64,000 nt of DNA from Planctomycetota bacterium (GCA_026692905.1 JAPLNL010000032.1:1-64000); one strand, 5' to 3'; counted from the first letter of the stretch, positions 9,242 through 18,331 are shown. The notes: generated by a model not told the origin, from the sequence alone. Program-made: numbers and translations.

Positions 9242-9271
9242 TTTCAGGCACCGTATTTGTTTCAGGCACCG
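9242..9271. repeat. Short direct repeat TTTCAGGCACCG
   Basis: Two identical 12-bp copies at 9242-9253 and 9260-9271, six bases apart, just before the fabF start. Their role is unknown; they could be a regulatory doublet or remains of a dispersed repeat. Confidence 0.6.
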
Positions 9272-9292
9272 AATTTGGGAGTGATTGCGTTG

Positions 9293-10567
9293 ATGCGCCG
9301 TCGTGTTGTAGTAACTGGAATCGGAATGGTTAATCCGCTTGGTCATGATGTCCAAACGGTTTGGTCTGCACTGAGGGAAAGCAAAAGCGGGGTGGGGCAG
9401 ATCTCCATTTTCGACCCAACTGGCTACCCTACTACGATCGCTGCCGAAGTCAAAGACTGGTGTATTTCCAAAGCGGGCGAGGATGCTGCCGTTTGGAAGA
9501 ACCGAGGTCGACATACCCGTTTTGCAATTGGAGCGGCCAAGCAGGCCATGGCCCAATCGGGACTTCTCGATTCTGGAATGGCACCGACCCGTATCGGAGT
9601 CTACATGGGAGCCGGCGAGGGCAACCAAGACTTCCCGAATTTCACCAATATGATGGCTGCCGGCGTTCAGCATGGTCCTTTTGACTTGTCCGCATTTTTG
9701 AGGCGAGGCCGACAGGTCTTGAACGTCGAAGCGGCCGGTGGCGCTGGCATGACCGGCACCGACGATATCGCCGGTCTCGAGGGGCCAAATAGTAATTGCT
9801 TGACAGCATGTGCAGCGAGTAGCCAAGCGGTCGGCGAAGCAACGGAATTGATCCGTTGTGGCGATGCCGATGCCATGATTGCAGGTGGGGCTCACAGCAT
9901 GATTCACCCCTTTGGCTTGACAGGATTTAGTTTGCTGACAACCCTGTCGCAACGCAATGACGATCCGGCCAAGGCTTCTCGGCCTTTCGATAAAGATCGC
10001 GATGGATTCGTGCTCGGCGAAGGGGCTGCCATTGTCATTCTCGAAGAATACGAACACGCCAGAAAACGTGGCGCTGCGATCCTGGGTGAAGTGCTCGGCT
10101 ATGGCAGTACGGCTGACGCGTATCGCATCACCGACATCCATCCCGAGGGCCGCGGCGCGATTGGATGTATGCGAAATGCCATCGCAGACGCGAAATTGAA
10201 CCTGGACGAGATCGGCTACGTCAACGCTCACGGCACGAGCACCTCGGTTAATGATCGTACTGAAACGCTGGCTTGCAAAGGCGTGTTTGGCGATCGTGCT
10301 AGACTGACACCTGTATCGAGTACCAAGAGCATGATGGGACACTTGATCGCAGCTGCCGGAGTGACCGAGATGATCGTCTGCATGATGGCCATTCGCGATG
10401 GTGTTTTGCCGCCTACGATCAATCAAGAAACAGCAGACCCAGACTGTGACCTGGACTATGTAGCCAATGTCGCGAGGCCAGCTAAGATCAAAGTTGCATT
10501 GAACAATAGTTTTGGTTTCGGCGGGCAAAACGTGACGTTAGCTGTCGGTGCCTTGAGAAACGGCTAA
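9293..10567 (+). CDS. fabF: 3-oxoacyl-ACP synthase II
   Basis: Condensing enzyme that extends acyl-ACP with malonyl-ACP. 424 residues from ATG at 9293, which gives the family start MRRRVVVTGIGMVNPLG; an in-frame ATG at 9257 would add 12 unrelated residues that come from the repeat region. The thiolase-fold triad is complete: Cys173 in LTACAASSQA, His313 in NAHGTSTS and His350 in MMGHLIAAAG. GFGGQN marks the C-terminus. With the ACP and dehydratase upstream it forms a minimal elongation module lacking ketoreductase and enoyl reductase, which must come from elsewhere. Confidence 0.93.
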   Translation: MRRRVVVTGIGMVNPLGHDVQTVWSALRESKSGVGQISIFDPTGYPTTIAAEVKDWCISKAGEDAAVWKNRGRHTRFAIGAAKQAMAQSGLLDSGMAPTRIGVYMGAGEGNQDFPNFTNMMAAGVQHGPFDLSAFLRRGRQVLNVEAAGGAGMTGTDDIAGLEGPNSNCLTACAASSQAVGEATELIRCGDADAMIAGGAHSMIHPFGLTGFSLLTTLSQRNDDPAKASRPFDKDRDGFVLGEGAAIVILEEYEHARKRGAAILGEVLGYGSTADAYRITDIHPEGRGAIGCMRNAIADAKLNLDEIGYVNAHGTSTSVNDRTETLACKGVFGDRARLTPVSSTKSMMGHLIAAAGVTEMIVCMMAIRDGVLPPTINQETADPDCDLDYVANVARPAKIKVALNNSFGFGGQNVTLAVGALRNG

Positions 10568-10572
10568 AGCAC

Positions 10573-10974
10573 ATGTTCAACGACACAACTCTTTTGGCCT
10601 ACATCGACGAATCCTTGCCAGCGGACGTAATGGCTCGTATTGAGGCCGCGTTGCGAAACGATGACACGCTGCGACAACAGCTTGGGCAAGTGATCTCGCG
10701 CCGTGACAGCGGCGTTCACAGTGTTGGCGATATCTGGCGAAGGCATCGACTGAGTTGCCCAAGTCGCGAAGATCTTGGCAGCTACCTGCTTGGCGCCATG
10801 ATGGACGACCAAGCCAACTACATTCAATTTCACCTGGAGAAGATTGGCTGTCGTTTTTGCCAGTCGAATTTGGACGATTTGTCCGAGAGCCAACACCGAG
10901 ACGCGGTTGTGGCGAGACGTAAAAAGTATTTTCAGAGTAGCGTGGGGCGTTTGCGTCCTGAGGGGCGAGGCTAA
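10573..10974 (+). CDS. Small protein with anti-sigma-like zinc finger motif
   Basis: 133 residues, function not recognised. An acidic helical N-terminus (LLAYIDESLPADVMARIEAALRNDDTLRQQL) resembles the start of planctomycete zinc-finger anti-sigma proteins, and a later HLEKIGCRFCQSNLDDL has the H-x5-CxxC form of a zf-HC2 finger. There is no membrane segment, so it would be a cytoplasmic regulator if that reading is right. It starts 6 nt after fabF and ends 4 nt before the cold-shock gene, so all three are probably one transcript. Anti-sigma function is an inference. Confidence 0.7.
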   Translation: MFNDTTLLAYIDESLPADVMARIEAALRNDDTLRQQLGQVISRRDSGVHSVGDIWRRHRLSCPSREDLGSYLLGAMMDDQANYIQFHLEKIGCRFCQSNLDDLSESQHRDAVVARRKKYFQSSVGRLRPEGRG

Positions 10975-10977
10975 ACG

Positions 10978-11361
10978 ATGCGCGTCGGACACATTATCAA
11001 GTTGATTCCAGAACGAAAGTTCGGCTTCATCAAAACCGATCACTTTCGGGACGATGTCTTCTTTCACTTCTCCGCGCTTCGAGGTGGCCTGCAGGGGCGA
11101 CTGCTCGAGGAGAACCAAGAAGTTGAGTTTGAAATCAATGAGATCTTGCGACTGGATGAGCAAAAATTAGAGGCGACGATCGTGCAGACTCCTGCTCGCC
11201 CCCTTTCCAAAACTCTCGACGAAAAAGCGATTCGCGAACTGCAAGCTTCGCATCACCCAAGAGCTCGCCAGCGAAAACCAACTTGGCGTGAAAAATCAGG
11301 CCCCAAGGAAGAGCCAGAATCGAATCCTGAGTCGAATCCGTCCGAGTCGACGGCTGACTGA
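10978..11361 (+). CDS. Cold-shock domain RNA-binding protein
   Basis: 127 residues: an N-terminal cold-shock OB-fold (1-70) with the RNP motifs KFGFIKTD and DDVFFHFSAL, followed by a charged, disordered tail rich in Arg, Lys, Pro, Glu and Ser. Members bind single-stranded RNA or DNA and act as RNA chaperones. The tail makes it nearly twice the size of CspA. It sits directly after the zinc-finger-like gene and is likely cotranscribed from the fabF transcript. Confidence 0.88.
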   Translation: MRVGHIIKLIPERKFGFIKTDHFRDDVFFHFSALRGGLQGRLLEENQEVEFEINEILRLDEQKLEATIVQTPARPLSKTLDEKAIRELQASHHPRARQRKPTWREKSGPKEEPESNPESNPSESTAD

Positions 11362-11475
11362 GAGCTGCCTGACGGCCATCTGAGGCTATTACTGGGAATA
11401 AAAGTTTGCCAGTAGGGATTGAAGCTTGAGGGAAATTATTTACCGAACGAATGACGCGAGCATCTGACATTCTAA

Positions 11476-11746
11476 CTCCCCTTCTCCTCCTCGGGAGGAG
11501 AAGGGGTTAGGGGATGAGGAGGTGAGCTTGGTTTGAGAATTTCGTAATATTGGGCTGCTGGTTCGGCTCCCACCAGCAGAATTCCACTGTAATTTAGTAC
11601 CTAACATTTAGCATCGACAAGCACCAGTGTGCTTCGCTCCACAGATTCGTTGGTGTTCAGAAAGACAACCTAGCACTTTCATTACATCTTATCTGCCAGC
11701 CTCCTCATCCCCCGGCCCCTTCTCCTCCAGAGGAGGAGAAGGGGAG
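11476..11746. repeat. Paired hairpin element, family B (CTCCCCTTCTCCTCC), copy 1
   Basis: The left hairpin (11476-11506, CTCCCCTTCTCCTCC with GGAGGAGAAGGGG) is followed by GGGGATGAGGAGG. The mirror image lies at 11701-11746: CTCCTCATCCCCC, then a CCCCTTCTCCTCC/GGAGGAGAAGGGG hairpin. About 180 bp of apparently non-coding DNA lies between them. The same arm recurs at 61766-61903. No gene is visible in 11362-11755. Confidence 0.7.
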
Positions 11747-11755
11747 AAAAAACAA

Positions 11756-12077
11756 TCAGCTCTTTTCATCTAACTTGGCCTTGATGCTCTCAATAAGTTT
11801 CTCGATCTCCAAATTCCCTGCTGACTCCGATCGGATCTTGTCGAGTGCTTCGAGTACTCCTTCCAATGCAGGCAATGCTGGTGCACTTGCTGCTGATGGC
11901 ACACTCGGAATGGCAGGCACGCTTGGTATCGCAGGGACTATTGGTGCTGCCGGGACACTTGCTATGGCAGGGACGATACCTTGAAAAAGCAAGCGTAGCT
12001 AACCCAAGGGCTCCAACAATCCACACCATCGCAAGCACCATAGGTAAAGCCGGCCACCGCTGGCTCATTGGAGCCAC
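11756..12077 (-). pseudogene. Frameshifted small membrane protein with Val-Pro-Ala repeats
   Basis: Two overlapping minus-strand frames together make a sensible protein. From GTG at 12077 (or ATG 12068) comes a membrane helix LPMVLAMVWIVGALGLATLA. One frame over is a Pro-rich linker (VPAIPSVPAIPSVP) and a helical coiled-coil-like tail (LEGVLEALDKIRSE ... IEKLIESIKAKLDEKS) ending at 11756. The switch point is a run of five T (minus strand, near 11984-11988), and removing one T joins the frames. This could be a real frameshift mutation, a sequencing error or slippage. If the second half is expressed alone, TTG at 11992 is an available start. It follows the 12162-12815 membrane gene on the same strand. 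Function unknown. Confidence 0.5.
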
Positions 12078-12161
12078 AGACGCCTGAAGCGAAAGCTGGG
12101 GGGAACCTTATAGGCGAACAGTAGCCGCTCCAACAATGATGAAATCGTATAATCTCATCTG

Positions 12162-12815
12162 TTAGCCCCCTTCGAAAATACTCACCATCGCTTGTTGGAG
12201 TCGCGGTAGATCGTTGGCAATCAATATTGCGGCAATTCCGAAAAGCACAAAGCTGATATTCAGCCAGAGTATTGCCTGAGGTCTTTGCCTAATTCGTGTC
12301 GACGCCAGTTTGTCGACCAAGAGGCGCTCCAACGTAAACCAACCCGTTAGGTTTTGTTGTTTTCCGGCAGCATGGATTTGTGATACACCTCGCCCGGCTT
12401 GTTCGAGGCATGCTCGCACCCCCAGCTCCGGCAACTCCAGGAGATCGCCAAGCCATTCCGAGTGAATCTGTTCCTTCTGCAACATATCACAAACTTGCTC
12501 GCGAAGCTCGTTGTGGTCGAGGCCGTAGACCACCAGCTTTGGTGTTGTGTTCAATGCTTGAAGCATCAATACAAACAGATACAACGCGATCAAAATGATC
12601 CAGACCCAACCACCCAGTAGCGAGTAAGCGGCACGCGGGAAAAAAAGTTCGATTGGGCCTATCGCAATAAGTCCGATCACGGCGAAGCCTAGCAGGATCA
12701 AGTCCATCGCTCCACTGAGCACGGTTGGGCATGACCGAAGCCGAAGTAGCCCAAGCACGTTTGCGTATGCGGCCAGGGGCAGTAAAGCGATCGCGAATCG
12801 TAGCAGATCAAGCAT
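12162..12815 (-). CDS. Integral membrane protein of unknown function
   Basis: 217 residues from ATG at 12815, where MLDLLRFAIALLPLAAYANV opens with a membrane helix. Further upstream in-frame codons overlap the DHH gene and look non-coding. About three N-terminal helices (to VWIILIALYLFVLMLQAL) are followed by a cytoplasmic-looking middle region (YGLDHNELREQVCDMLQKEQI, probably the working domain), then a final helix (ILWLNISFVLFGIAAILI). The start overlaps the end of the DHH phosphoesterase by 8 nt, so translation is likely coupled. No family recognised. Confidence 0.75.
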   Translation of the reverse strand: MLDLLRFAIALLPLAAYANVLGLLRLRSCPTVLSGAMDLILLGFAVIGLIAIGPIELFFPRAAYSLLGGWVWIILIALYLFVLMLQALNTTPKLVVYGLDHNELREQVCDMLQKEQIHSEWLGDLLELPELGVRACLEQAGRGVSQIHAAGKQQNLTGWFTLERLLVDKLASTRIRQRPQAILWLNISFVLFGIAAILIANDLPRLQQAMVSIFEGG

Positions 12816-13806
12816 GAACGGGTTTGTTGTTGAGTGCTGCTCGTGTGGCTTGGAGAACTCGCGTTTGCATTTCGTTGAAATCCCCCTCAACGAACGCTCC
12901 TGCGGCAGCTCGGTGCCCTCCACCGCCAAATGTTCTCGCCAATTCGTTGCAGTCGACGTGGCATCGCGAGCGGAAGCTTACTTTGAAGCCACCTTTGAGT
13001 TGCTCGATCATGATGAACGCAACTTTAACACCGACAATAGCTAACGCCAAATTGATGGCGTCCTCGGTGTCGCTCGCCAAAGCTCCTGATTCCACGAAGT
13101 CTTCCTTGCGAACAAACGTGTGGGCCAATAGGCCGGCGTTTTCAACTTGAATACGTGAAAGGATTCGGCCGCGAAGTCGAACGCGTCCGAGCGTATCGCG
13201 CTCGTACAAATCGCTATAGATGGAAGATGGGGATGCGCCGCAGTCCACGAGGTCCCCGATGACACGATAGGTATCGCTGGTCGTTGAGTTGAATCGAAAC
13301 CAGCCGGTGTCCGTTGCAATTGCGGCGTAAAGTGCGGTTGCCATCGGCCGTGTGATCGGCACTCCAGCGTGTTTGGCTAGCAGGGCTACCAAGTGACCGG
13401 TTGCTTCGGCGCTGGTGTCTTTGAAAAATTGGGCTCCCAAGTCATCTTCGCCTACGTGGTGGTCGATGACAATTTTGGTTCCTTCGAAGCGTCGCATGAC
13501 TTCTGCCATCGGTCCCAATTGAGCCCAAGCGCTCGTGTCCAGAACGATCAAGCAATCGCCCTCGACGTCGGTGCCAAGAATATTTTCTCCGATGACTCGA
13601 ATGCTGCCGGTCGGATCAAGAAACGACAGGATTGGTGGGGTTTGATGGCCATTGACAATCACAACTTCTTTTCCCATGGCTTCCAAAATCCCAGCCATTC
13701 CCATTTCGCTGCCGAGGGCATCGCAATCCGGTCGAATATGGCTAGTGAGCACAAATCGATCGTGCTTGCGGATAAGCGAAACGAGGGAATCCCAATCTAT
13801 CGTCAT
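12808..13806 (-). CDS. DHH-family phosphoesterase (NrnA-type nanoRNase/pAp phosphatase)
   Basis: 332 residues. Manganese-dependent hydrolase that degrades short oligoribonucleotides and/or 3'-phosphoadenosine 5'-phosphate. The DHH domain has SHIRPDCDALGSE near the start, VLDTS and the name motif IDHH; the DHHA1 domain ends with FGGGGHRAAAGA, which binds substrate. The length matches NrnA (about 320). It is divergent from pabB and overlaps the downstream membrane gene by 8 nt. Whether the main substrate is nanoRNA or pAp cannot be told from sequence. Confidence 0.9.
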   Translation of the reverse strand: MTIDWDSLVSLIRKHDRFVLTSHIRPDCDALGSEMGMAGILEAMGKEVVIVNGHQTPPILSFLDPTGSIRVIGENILGTDVEGDCLIVLDTSAWAQLGPMAEVMRRFEGTKIVIDHHVGEDDLGAQFFKDTSAEATGHLVALLAKHAGVPITRPMATALYAAIATDTGWFRFNSTTSDTYRVIGDLVDCGASPSSIYSDLYERDTLGRVRLRGRILSRIQVENAGLLAHTFVRKEDFVESGALASDTEDAINLALAIVGVKVAFIMIEQLKGGFKVSFRSRCHVDCNELARTFGGGGHRAAAGAFVEGDFNEMQTRVLQATRAALNNKPVHA

Positions 13807-13981
13807 TTACAAAGCGTTTCATTCTGAGGTTTGCGGCTACCGACGCCGTCGTTTTAGTTTGCCCCTATTATAGCGACCTATTGACGGAACGGACCAAGGC
13901 CAACGCTTTTGCCTTCAAAATGACCTCGTATTGTTCTTAGGTTACAGTAGGATTGAAGTTTTATAGTTCCAAGCCCTGTCC

Positions 13982-14057
13982 TGGGATAGGCTTCCAGCCA
14001 GTCTTGGGAGAGCCGGCTGCCAAAGCAACAAGTCCGACAGGCTGGAAGCCTATCCCA
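13982..14057. repeat. Paired inverted repeat, family D (GGATAGGCTTCCAGCC)
   Basis: TGGGATAGGCTTCCAGCC (13982-13999) and its exact reverse complement (14040-14057) flank a 40-nt spacer. A single arm recurs at 26004-26021. The pair lies in the pabB leader; the open frame runs through it by chance, which is why a longer pabB reading frame exists. Confidence 0.8.
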
Positions 14058-14087
14058 CATAATATTCTCCGAGATTATCTCACATCC

Positions 14088-15539
14088 ATGATCGCACATG
14101 CCACAGCCGCTCACGCCGAAAAGTTACCGAGCGGCCTGACTTCGGCGGTCGCCTTTGAGCGATTGAAGCATCTGCCAAACTGCTGCTGGCTGGACAGTGC
14201 CTTGGTTGGCGATAAGCAGTCTCGATACAGTTTTCTGGCTGCTGACCCAATCGACATTTTGACGGTGGATCGGGTTGTGGCCGATCCGTTGGCCAAGTTG
14301 GAGCAATGGCTTGAGCGGTTTCAGTCGATAACGCTCCCTGGCTTGCCCCCGTTTCAAGGTGGTGTGGCGGGCTTTATGGGATACGAGCTTGGGCGATGTT
14401 TTGAACGTGTCCCGCCGGCCAAGCACAATGAGTTCGAACTGCCTTTGGCGACGCTGGGTCTTTACGATGTCGTGTTAGCCTGGGACCACAGTACCGAAGT
14501 GGGTTGGATCATCTCGCAAGGGTTTCCCGAGTCGTCCAGCGTTGATGCTCGCCTCGAACGAGCCAAACAAAGATGCAGTGAGTTTCTTGGTTGGTTATTA
14601 CGAGACAGGGCAGAGCTTGCGGCGATCTCCAACGTATCGAGCTCGCCTACCATTCATCAAGTGCATGCGATGGCGCATGGGCTGACTGCACCTCAGTTCG
14701 AAACACGGCTTGGAGGAGGCTGGTTGGGGAACTTCGACAGTTGCGGTTTTCGCGAAGTGGTTCAGAAAGCGCGCGACTACATTTATGCTGGCGATATCTT
14801 TCAAGTCAATTTGTCGCAGCGACTGCTTTGCCCTGCGCGATGCGACTCCGCTGCGTTGTATCAAAAGCTTCGTCAAGTCAACGCAGCCCCCTTCGCTGGA
14901 TACTTTGATCTTGGGTCGGCGCAAATCATCAGCGCTTCGCCGGAGCGGTTCTTGCAAGTCAAAGAGCGTTGGATCGAAACGCGACCGATTAAGGGGACTC
15001 GCCGGCGGACAGGGGACGCGACCCTCGATGCAGAAATAGCCAAAGAGCTCAAGACGAGCGAGAAGGATCGATCTGAGAATATCATGATTGTGGATCTCCT
15101 CCGCAATGATTTGTCGCGAGTGTGTGAAATCGATTCCTTGAATGTGACCCAACTATGCGACGTAGAAGCCTTTCCGTATGTCCTCCATTTAGTGAGCAGT
15201 ATTCGAGCTCGATTGCGATCCGATGCAACGGTGACGGAGTTGGTGGCTGCGATGTTCCCAGGTGGCAGCATTACCGGTGCTCCCAAAATCCGCGCGATGG
15301 AGATCATCGCCGAGCTTGAACCGACGGTGCGTGGTCCTTATTGTGGTTCGCTAGGATACTTTAGTTCCGACGGCAGTATGGATTGGAACATTCTCATTCG
15401 TACGCTGACTGCTTCCAGAGGTTGGTGGCAGTTCCAAGTGGGAGGAGGAATCGTTGCGGACAGTGTTCCGGAGCACGAGGAGGAAGAGACTTGGACCAAG
15501 GCAGCAGGCTTAGTCGCCGCGATCAACGCTTCGATCTGA
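14088..15539 (+). CDS. pabB: Aminodeoxychorismate synthase component I
   Basis: Converts chorismate plus ammonia to 4-amino-4-deoxychorismate for folate synthesis. 483 residues from ATG at 14088; the open frame extends to 13953, but those codons cover the family D repeat. The chorismate-binding domain carries PIKGTRRRTGD, with the Lys typical of PabB (TrpE has PIAGT). It also has DRSENIMIVDLLRNDLSRV and PGGSITGAPKIRAMEII, and near the end GPYCGSLGYFSSDGSMDWNILIRTL. The N-terminal Trp-regulation domain is reduced. No glutamine amidotransferase (pabA) or lyase (pabC) is adjacent. Anthranilate synthase is the main alternative, less likely because of the Lys. Confidence 0.88.
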   Translation: MIAHATAAHAEKLPSGLTSAVAFERLKHLPNCCWLDSALVGDKQSRYSFLAADPIDILTVDRVVADPLAKLEQWLERFQSITLPGLPPFQGGVAGFMGYELGRCFERVPPAKHNEFELPLATLGLYDVVLAWDHSTEVGWIISQGFPESSSVDARLERAKQRCSEFLGWLLRDRAELAAISNVSSSPTIHQVHAMAHGLTAPQFETRLGGGWLGNFDSCGFREVVQKARDYIYAGDIFQVNLSQRLLCPARCDSAALYQKLRQVNAAPFAGYFDLGSAQIISASPERFLQVKERWIETRPIKGTRRRTGDATLDAEIAKELKTSEKDRSENIMIVDLLRNDLSRVCEIDSLNVTQLCDVEAFPYVLHLVSSIRARLRSDATVTELVAAMFPGGSITGAPKIRAMEIIAELEPTVRGPYCGSLGYFSSDGSMDWNILIRTLTASRGWWQFQVGGGIVADSVPEHEEEETWTKAAGLVAAINASI

Positions 15540-15785
15540 AAACGCCCCACCGTCTCAGGAAATGCTTCACAGCATTGCACTCCCTTTATCTTTGTTTTCG
15601 AATTCGTTTTATCTTTCCCCTCTTTATCTTTTTCGTCGCGTCCGCGCAGACAGGTCGAATCGAGAACAATGCTTGGGGCCAAACCTATGTCAATGTGGAC
15701 AAAGATACGAATGCTATAAGCACTTTGGAAGTCGTCAGTGCGCGAACCTGGCGCAACGAAGTATCACGACTGCCGTACTGATCGA

Positions 15786-16592
15786 CTATCCGTAACGATG
15801 ATTCTCTGTTGGTTCTTTCGTCGACGTGGGATCAACGGTACGAAGTTTCAAAAACTGGAGTCCCACCAAAGTGAGGTACGCTGGGTTAAGATACAGATAT
15901 CGTTTCCAAAGTCGACGCGGTTCTGACAGAAGTCGAAACAACCACTCAAGGCCATTCTTTTGCATCCAGGCTGGAGCTTGCGGAAGCGTGCCAGCGTGGA
16001 AAGGGAACGCCGCGCCAACGGCGAAGACCGGCATGTTCAATTGATCGCCAAGTTCATAGGCCCAAATCTCTTGGCGTGGGCACCCCAAACCGACAAACGT
16101 GATCTTGGCGCCGCTCGCCTTGATACGCTGAACCATGTCCACGCTCTCAGTCTCATCGAGCTTTCGGAACTGCGATGGCTCGCAACCGGCGATGAGGATG
16201 TTCGGAAACTTGGACTTGAGATTGTCAATCAACTTTTCGAGCGTCTCGCTTTGAGTGCCAAAGAAATACAGTGGCAAGCTTTCTTGGGCGGCCGCTTCAC
16301 ATACCTTGAGCATTAAGTTCGGACCGTAGACTCGATCCTTGAGGCTAGCCTTGTGGAGCAAATTCACGCACCATTTCACAGGCATTCCATCAGGAACGAC
16401 GAGGTCAAGACTGTTCAGTCGGTGTCGATGCTCTGAATCCAAAGCTCCCGTCATCACGCCGTGAACCGCTAAAGCGGTAACCGTGAGACGCTTGGATTGC
16501 TTGGCCGAGTCAACAAAATGCCCCACGGCGGCTTCGTAGTCGATCGCGTTGATGTTAACGCCAAGCAGATTCTTTTTGCCAAGATCAATCAT
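15786..16592 (-). CDS. WecG/TagA/CpsF family glycosyltransferase
   Basis: GT26 enzyme of 268 residues that adds an N-acetylmannosamine-type sugar to a lipid-linked intermediate in surface polysaccharide synthesis. The family blocks are present: VVPDGMPVKW, YFFGTQSETLEKL, VGLGCPRQEIWAYE and AVGAAFPFHAGTLPQAP. The C-terminus (LFRLLSEPRRLWKRYLYLNP) is the usual amphipathic membrane-association region. The start at ATG 16592 (MIDLGKKNLLG) matches the family; a Met 16 codons upstream is possible. The 3' end converges on pabB, with a 246-bp gap in which no further gene is seen. No other polysaccharide genes are adjacent, so it appears to be an orphan. Confidence 0.88.
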   Translation of the reverse strand: MIDLGKKNLLGVNINAIDYEAAVGHFVDSAKQSKRLTVTALAVHGVMTGALDSEHRHRLNSLDLVVPDGMPVKWCVNLLHKASLKDRVYGPNLMLKVCEAAAQESLPLYFFGTQSETLEKLIDNLKSKFPNILIAGCEPSQFRKLDETESVDMVQRIKASGAKITFVGLGCPRQEIWAYELGDQLNMPVFAVGAAFPFHAGTLPQAPAWMQKNGLEWLFRLLSEPRRLWKRYLYLNPAYLTLVGLQFLKLRTVDPTSTKEPTENHRYG

Positions 16593-16801
16593 AAACTGGG
16601 TACGAAACAGCTTCAAATTTGCGCAATCAACAAAGTCCAAAACGAACGATTTTAGTTTAATCGGAGAGATGGGTTTCGCGCGTTCGGGGCGCGTGCGAGA
16701 GTTGGCTAATTGAAAGAAACTGCGTCATATTCGCCAAAAACGTTGCTTTCGAAACTCATCGTTGGTCGCTGCCGCGAGAATCCCATGCGTTTCCCTGTCG
16801 T

Positions 16802-16870
16802 GTAGCGAAAGTCGTCAAGACTTTCGGTAGCATAGCCTAAGCGACCGAAACTCTTGACGAGTTTCGCTAC
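16802..16870. repeat. GTAG-headed REP doublet (REPIN-like), family E, copy 1
   Basis: 69 bp beginning GTAGCGAAAGTCGTCAAGAC and ending TTGACGAGTTTCGCTAC. Each end is an imperfect palindrome (CGAAA..TTTCG) headed by GTAG, and the two halves are inverted. An almost identical 69-bp copy in the other orientation lies at 29510-29578. GTAG heads and inverted pairing are the defining features of REPs and REPINs. It lies in the 395-bp gap between the WecG-like and DUF1552 genes, which otherwise holds no visible gene. Confidence 0.85.
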
Positions 16871-16987
16871 AAAATGCTTCACAGCTTTCCCCTAAAGGGA
16901 GATGGGAGTAAAGACAAAAAGCTGCGAGGCTGAGCCTCCGGTGGAGTATCTGCCCAGGCAGAACCTAGGAACCAGCGTGTTATTCGA

Positions 16988-18331
16988 TCAAGAAAACTTG
17001 AGCACGCCTTTGCTGTCGCCGAAGCTATCGGCTTTGACTCCGACTTGATTGAGCATCCACAAATAGAGATCACATAGCGGGGTGTCTTTTGGAAATCGCC
17101 AGTGCGATGCCTTTTTGATTTTGCCACCGGCCTTGCCCGCCATGATGATTGGAAGATCGTCGTGGTTGTGCCGATCCCCGTCCGAGATACCACTGCCGTA
17201 GATGATCATGCAGTTATCAAGCAGCTTGCCACCCCCCTCTTCGACGTTCGCAAAGTGGTCTAGCAAATAGGCGAAGTGCTGCATGTGGAACAAATTGATC
17301 TTTTGCACCTTGGCCTGCTTCTCTTCGCTCTTGCCGTGGTGCGACAAGTCATGGTGCCCCTCGGGAGCCCCGATCTCTGGATAGCCTCGGTTGTTGCCTT
17401 CGTTGGCCATCATGAACGTCAACACTCGCGTCGAATCGCTTCGAATGGCAATGGCCGCCATGTCCAGCATCAATTTGCAGTGCTCGCTCCAATCGCGTGG
17501 CACACCTGCCGGTCGCGGGAAATGCGGAATACCATCTTCACCCACTCGAAGCTTGTCCGAGTTCACCAACCGATTCTCGACTTCGCGTACCGCGTACAAG
17601 TATTCGTCGAGCTTTCGTTTATCGGCAATGCCAAGCTTCTTCTGAAGAACGCCGGCATCTTCTTGCACGAAGTCCAAAACGCTCTTGCGTCGTTCTACAC
17701 GTGCGGCGCGGTTCTTTCCTTCGCTAACGTTGTCTCCGTTGCCAAACAACCGATCGAAGACCGCGGACGGATCGTTTTCTTTCGCCAACGGACTGTTTTC
17801 GTTTCTCCAAGCCAAATTGCTTGAATAGGCGCACGAATAACCACTATCGCAATTTCCCGCTTGAGCGGACCCCTCAAGTCCCATTTCCAAAGATGCAAAT
17901 CGGGTTTTCGAACCGATGACTTGAGCGGCCACTTGGTCGACCGAAATACTATTCTTGATGTCGGCTCCGTTCGTCTTCTTGGGATGCGCACCAGTCAAGA
18001 ACGAAGCTCCAGAACGAGCATGGTCGCCTGCCCCGTCCTCATGGGCTCGTGCACCATCCAACGTTAGCCCGGTGAACACCGAAACGTACTCTCGATGCTT
18101 AGCCAACGGCGCCATGGTCGCCGACAGGGCATATCCAGCTCCCTCGGCAGCAGGCGTCCAAGCTGGCATATGAGCACCGTTCGGGACCATAAAGAACATG
18201 GTACGCAATGGAGCAGATGGAGCTGCGGCCGCCACGCGTCCAATTGGAAGCATGGCATCTAATAATGGCAAGCTCATAGCAGTTCCAAGACCACGTAGAA
18301 CGGTCCGGCGAGATAGTCGTTGTTGGGTCAT
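16988..18331 (-). CDS. DUF1552 secreted protein (Tat substrate)
   Basis: 447 residues. The N-terminus MTQQRLSRRTVLRGLGTAMSLP is a Tat-type signal (SRRTVL), so the protein is exported folded. The body matches the planctomycete DUF1552 family: MFFMVPNGAHMPAW early, and later IYGSGISDGDRHNHDDLPI and LPIIMAGKAGG, a sulfatase/alkaline phosphatase-like late segment. The start at 18331 overlaps the stop of the upstream DUF1592 gene in an ATGA junction, so the pair is translationally coupled. The two families are almost always paired in planctomycetes; the biochemical role is not established. Confidence 0.9.
   Translation of the reverse strand: MTQQRLSRRTVLRGLGTAMSLPLLDAMLPIGRVAAAAPSAPLRTMFFMVPNGAHMPAWTPAAEGAGYALSATMAPLAKHREYVSVFTGLTLDGARAHEDGAGDHARSGASFLTGAHPKKTNGADIKNSISVDQVAAQVIGSKTRFASLEMGLEGSAQAGNCDSGYSCAYSSNLAWRNENSPLAKENDPSAVFDRLFGNGDNVSEGKNRAARVERRKSVLDFVQEDAGVLQKKLGIADKRKLDEYLYAVREVENRLVNSDKLRVGEDGIPHFPRPAGVPRDWSEHCKLMLDMAAIAIRSDSTRVLTFMMANEGNNRGYPEIGAPEGHHDLSHHGKSEEKQAKVQKINLFHMQHFAYLLDHFANVEEGGGKLLDNCMIIYGSGISDGDRHNHDDLPIIMAGKAGGKIKKASHWRFPKDTPLCDLYLWMLNQVGVKADSFGDSKGVLKFS

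Noticed and set aside
13953-14087. A 45-residue N-terminal extension of PabB
   Set aside because: The codons lie in the family D repeat, and the chorismate enzyme family starts near MIAHATAAHAEK at 14088.
15540-15785. Small genes in the pabB-WecG convergent gap
   Set aside because: Open frames are short, extend into the flanking genes in other phases and show no protein features.
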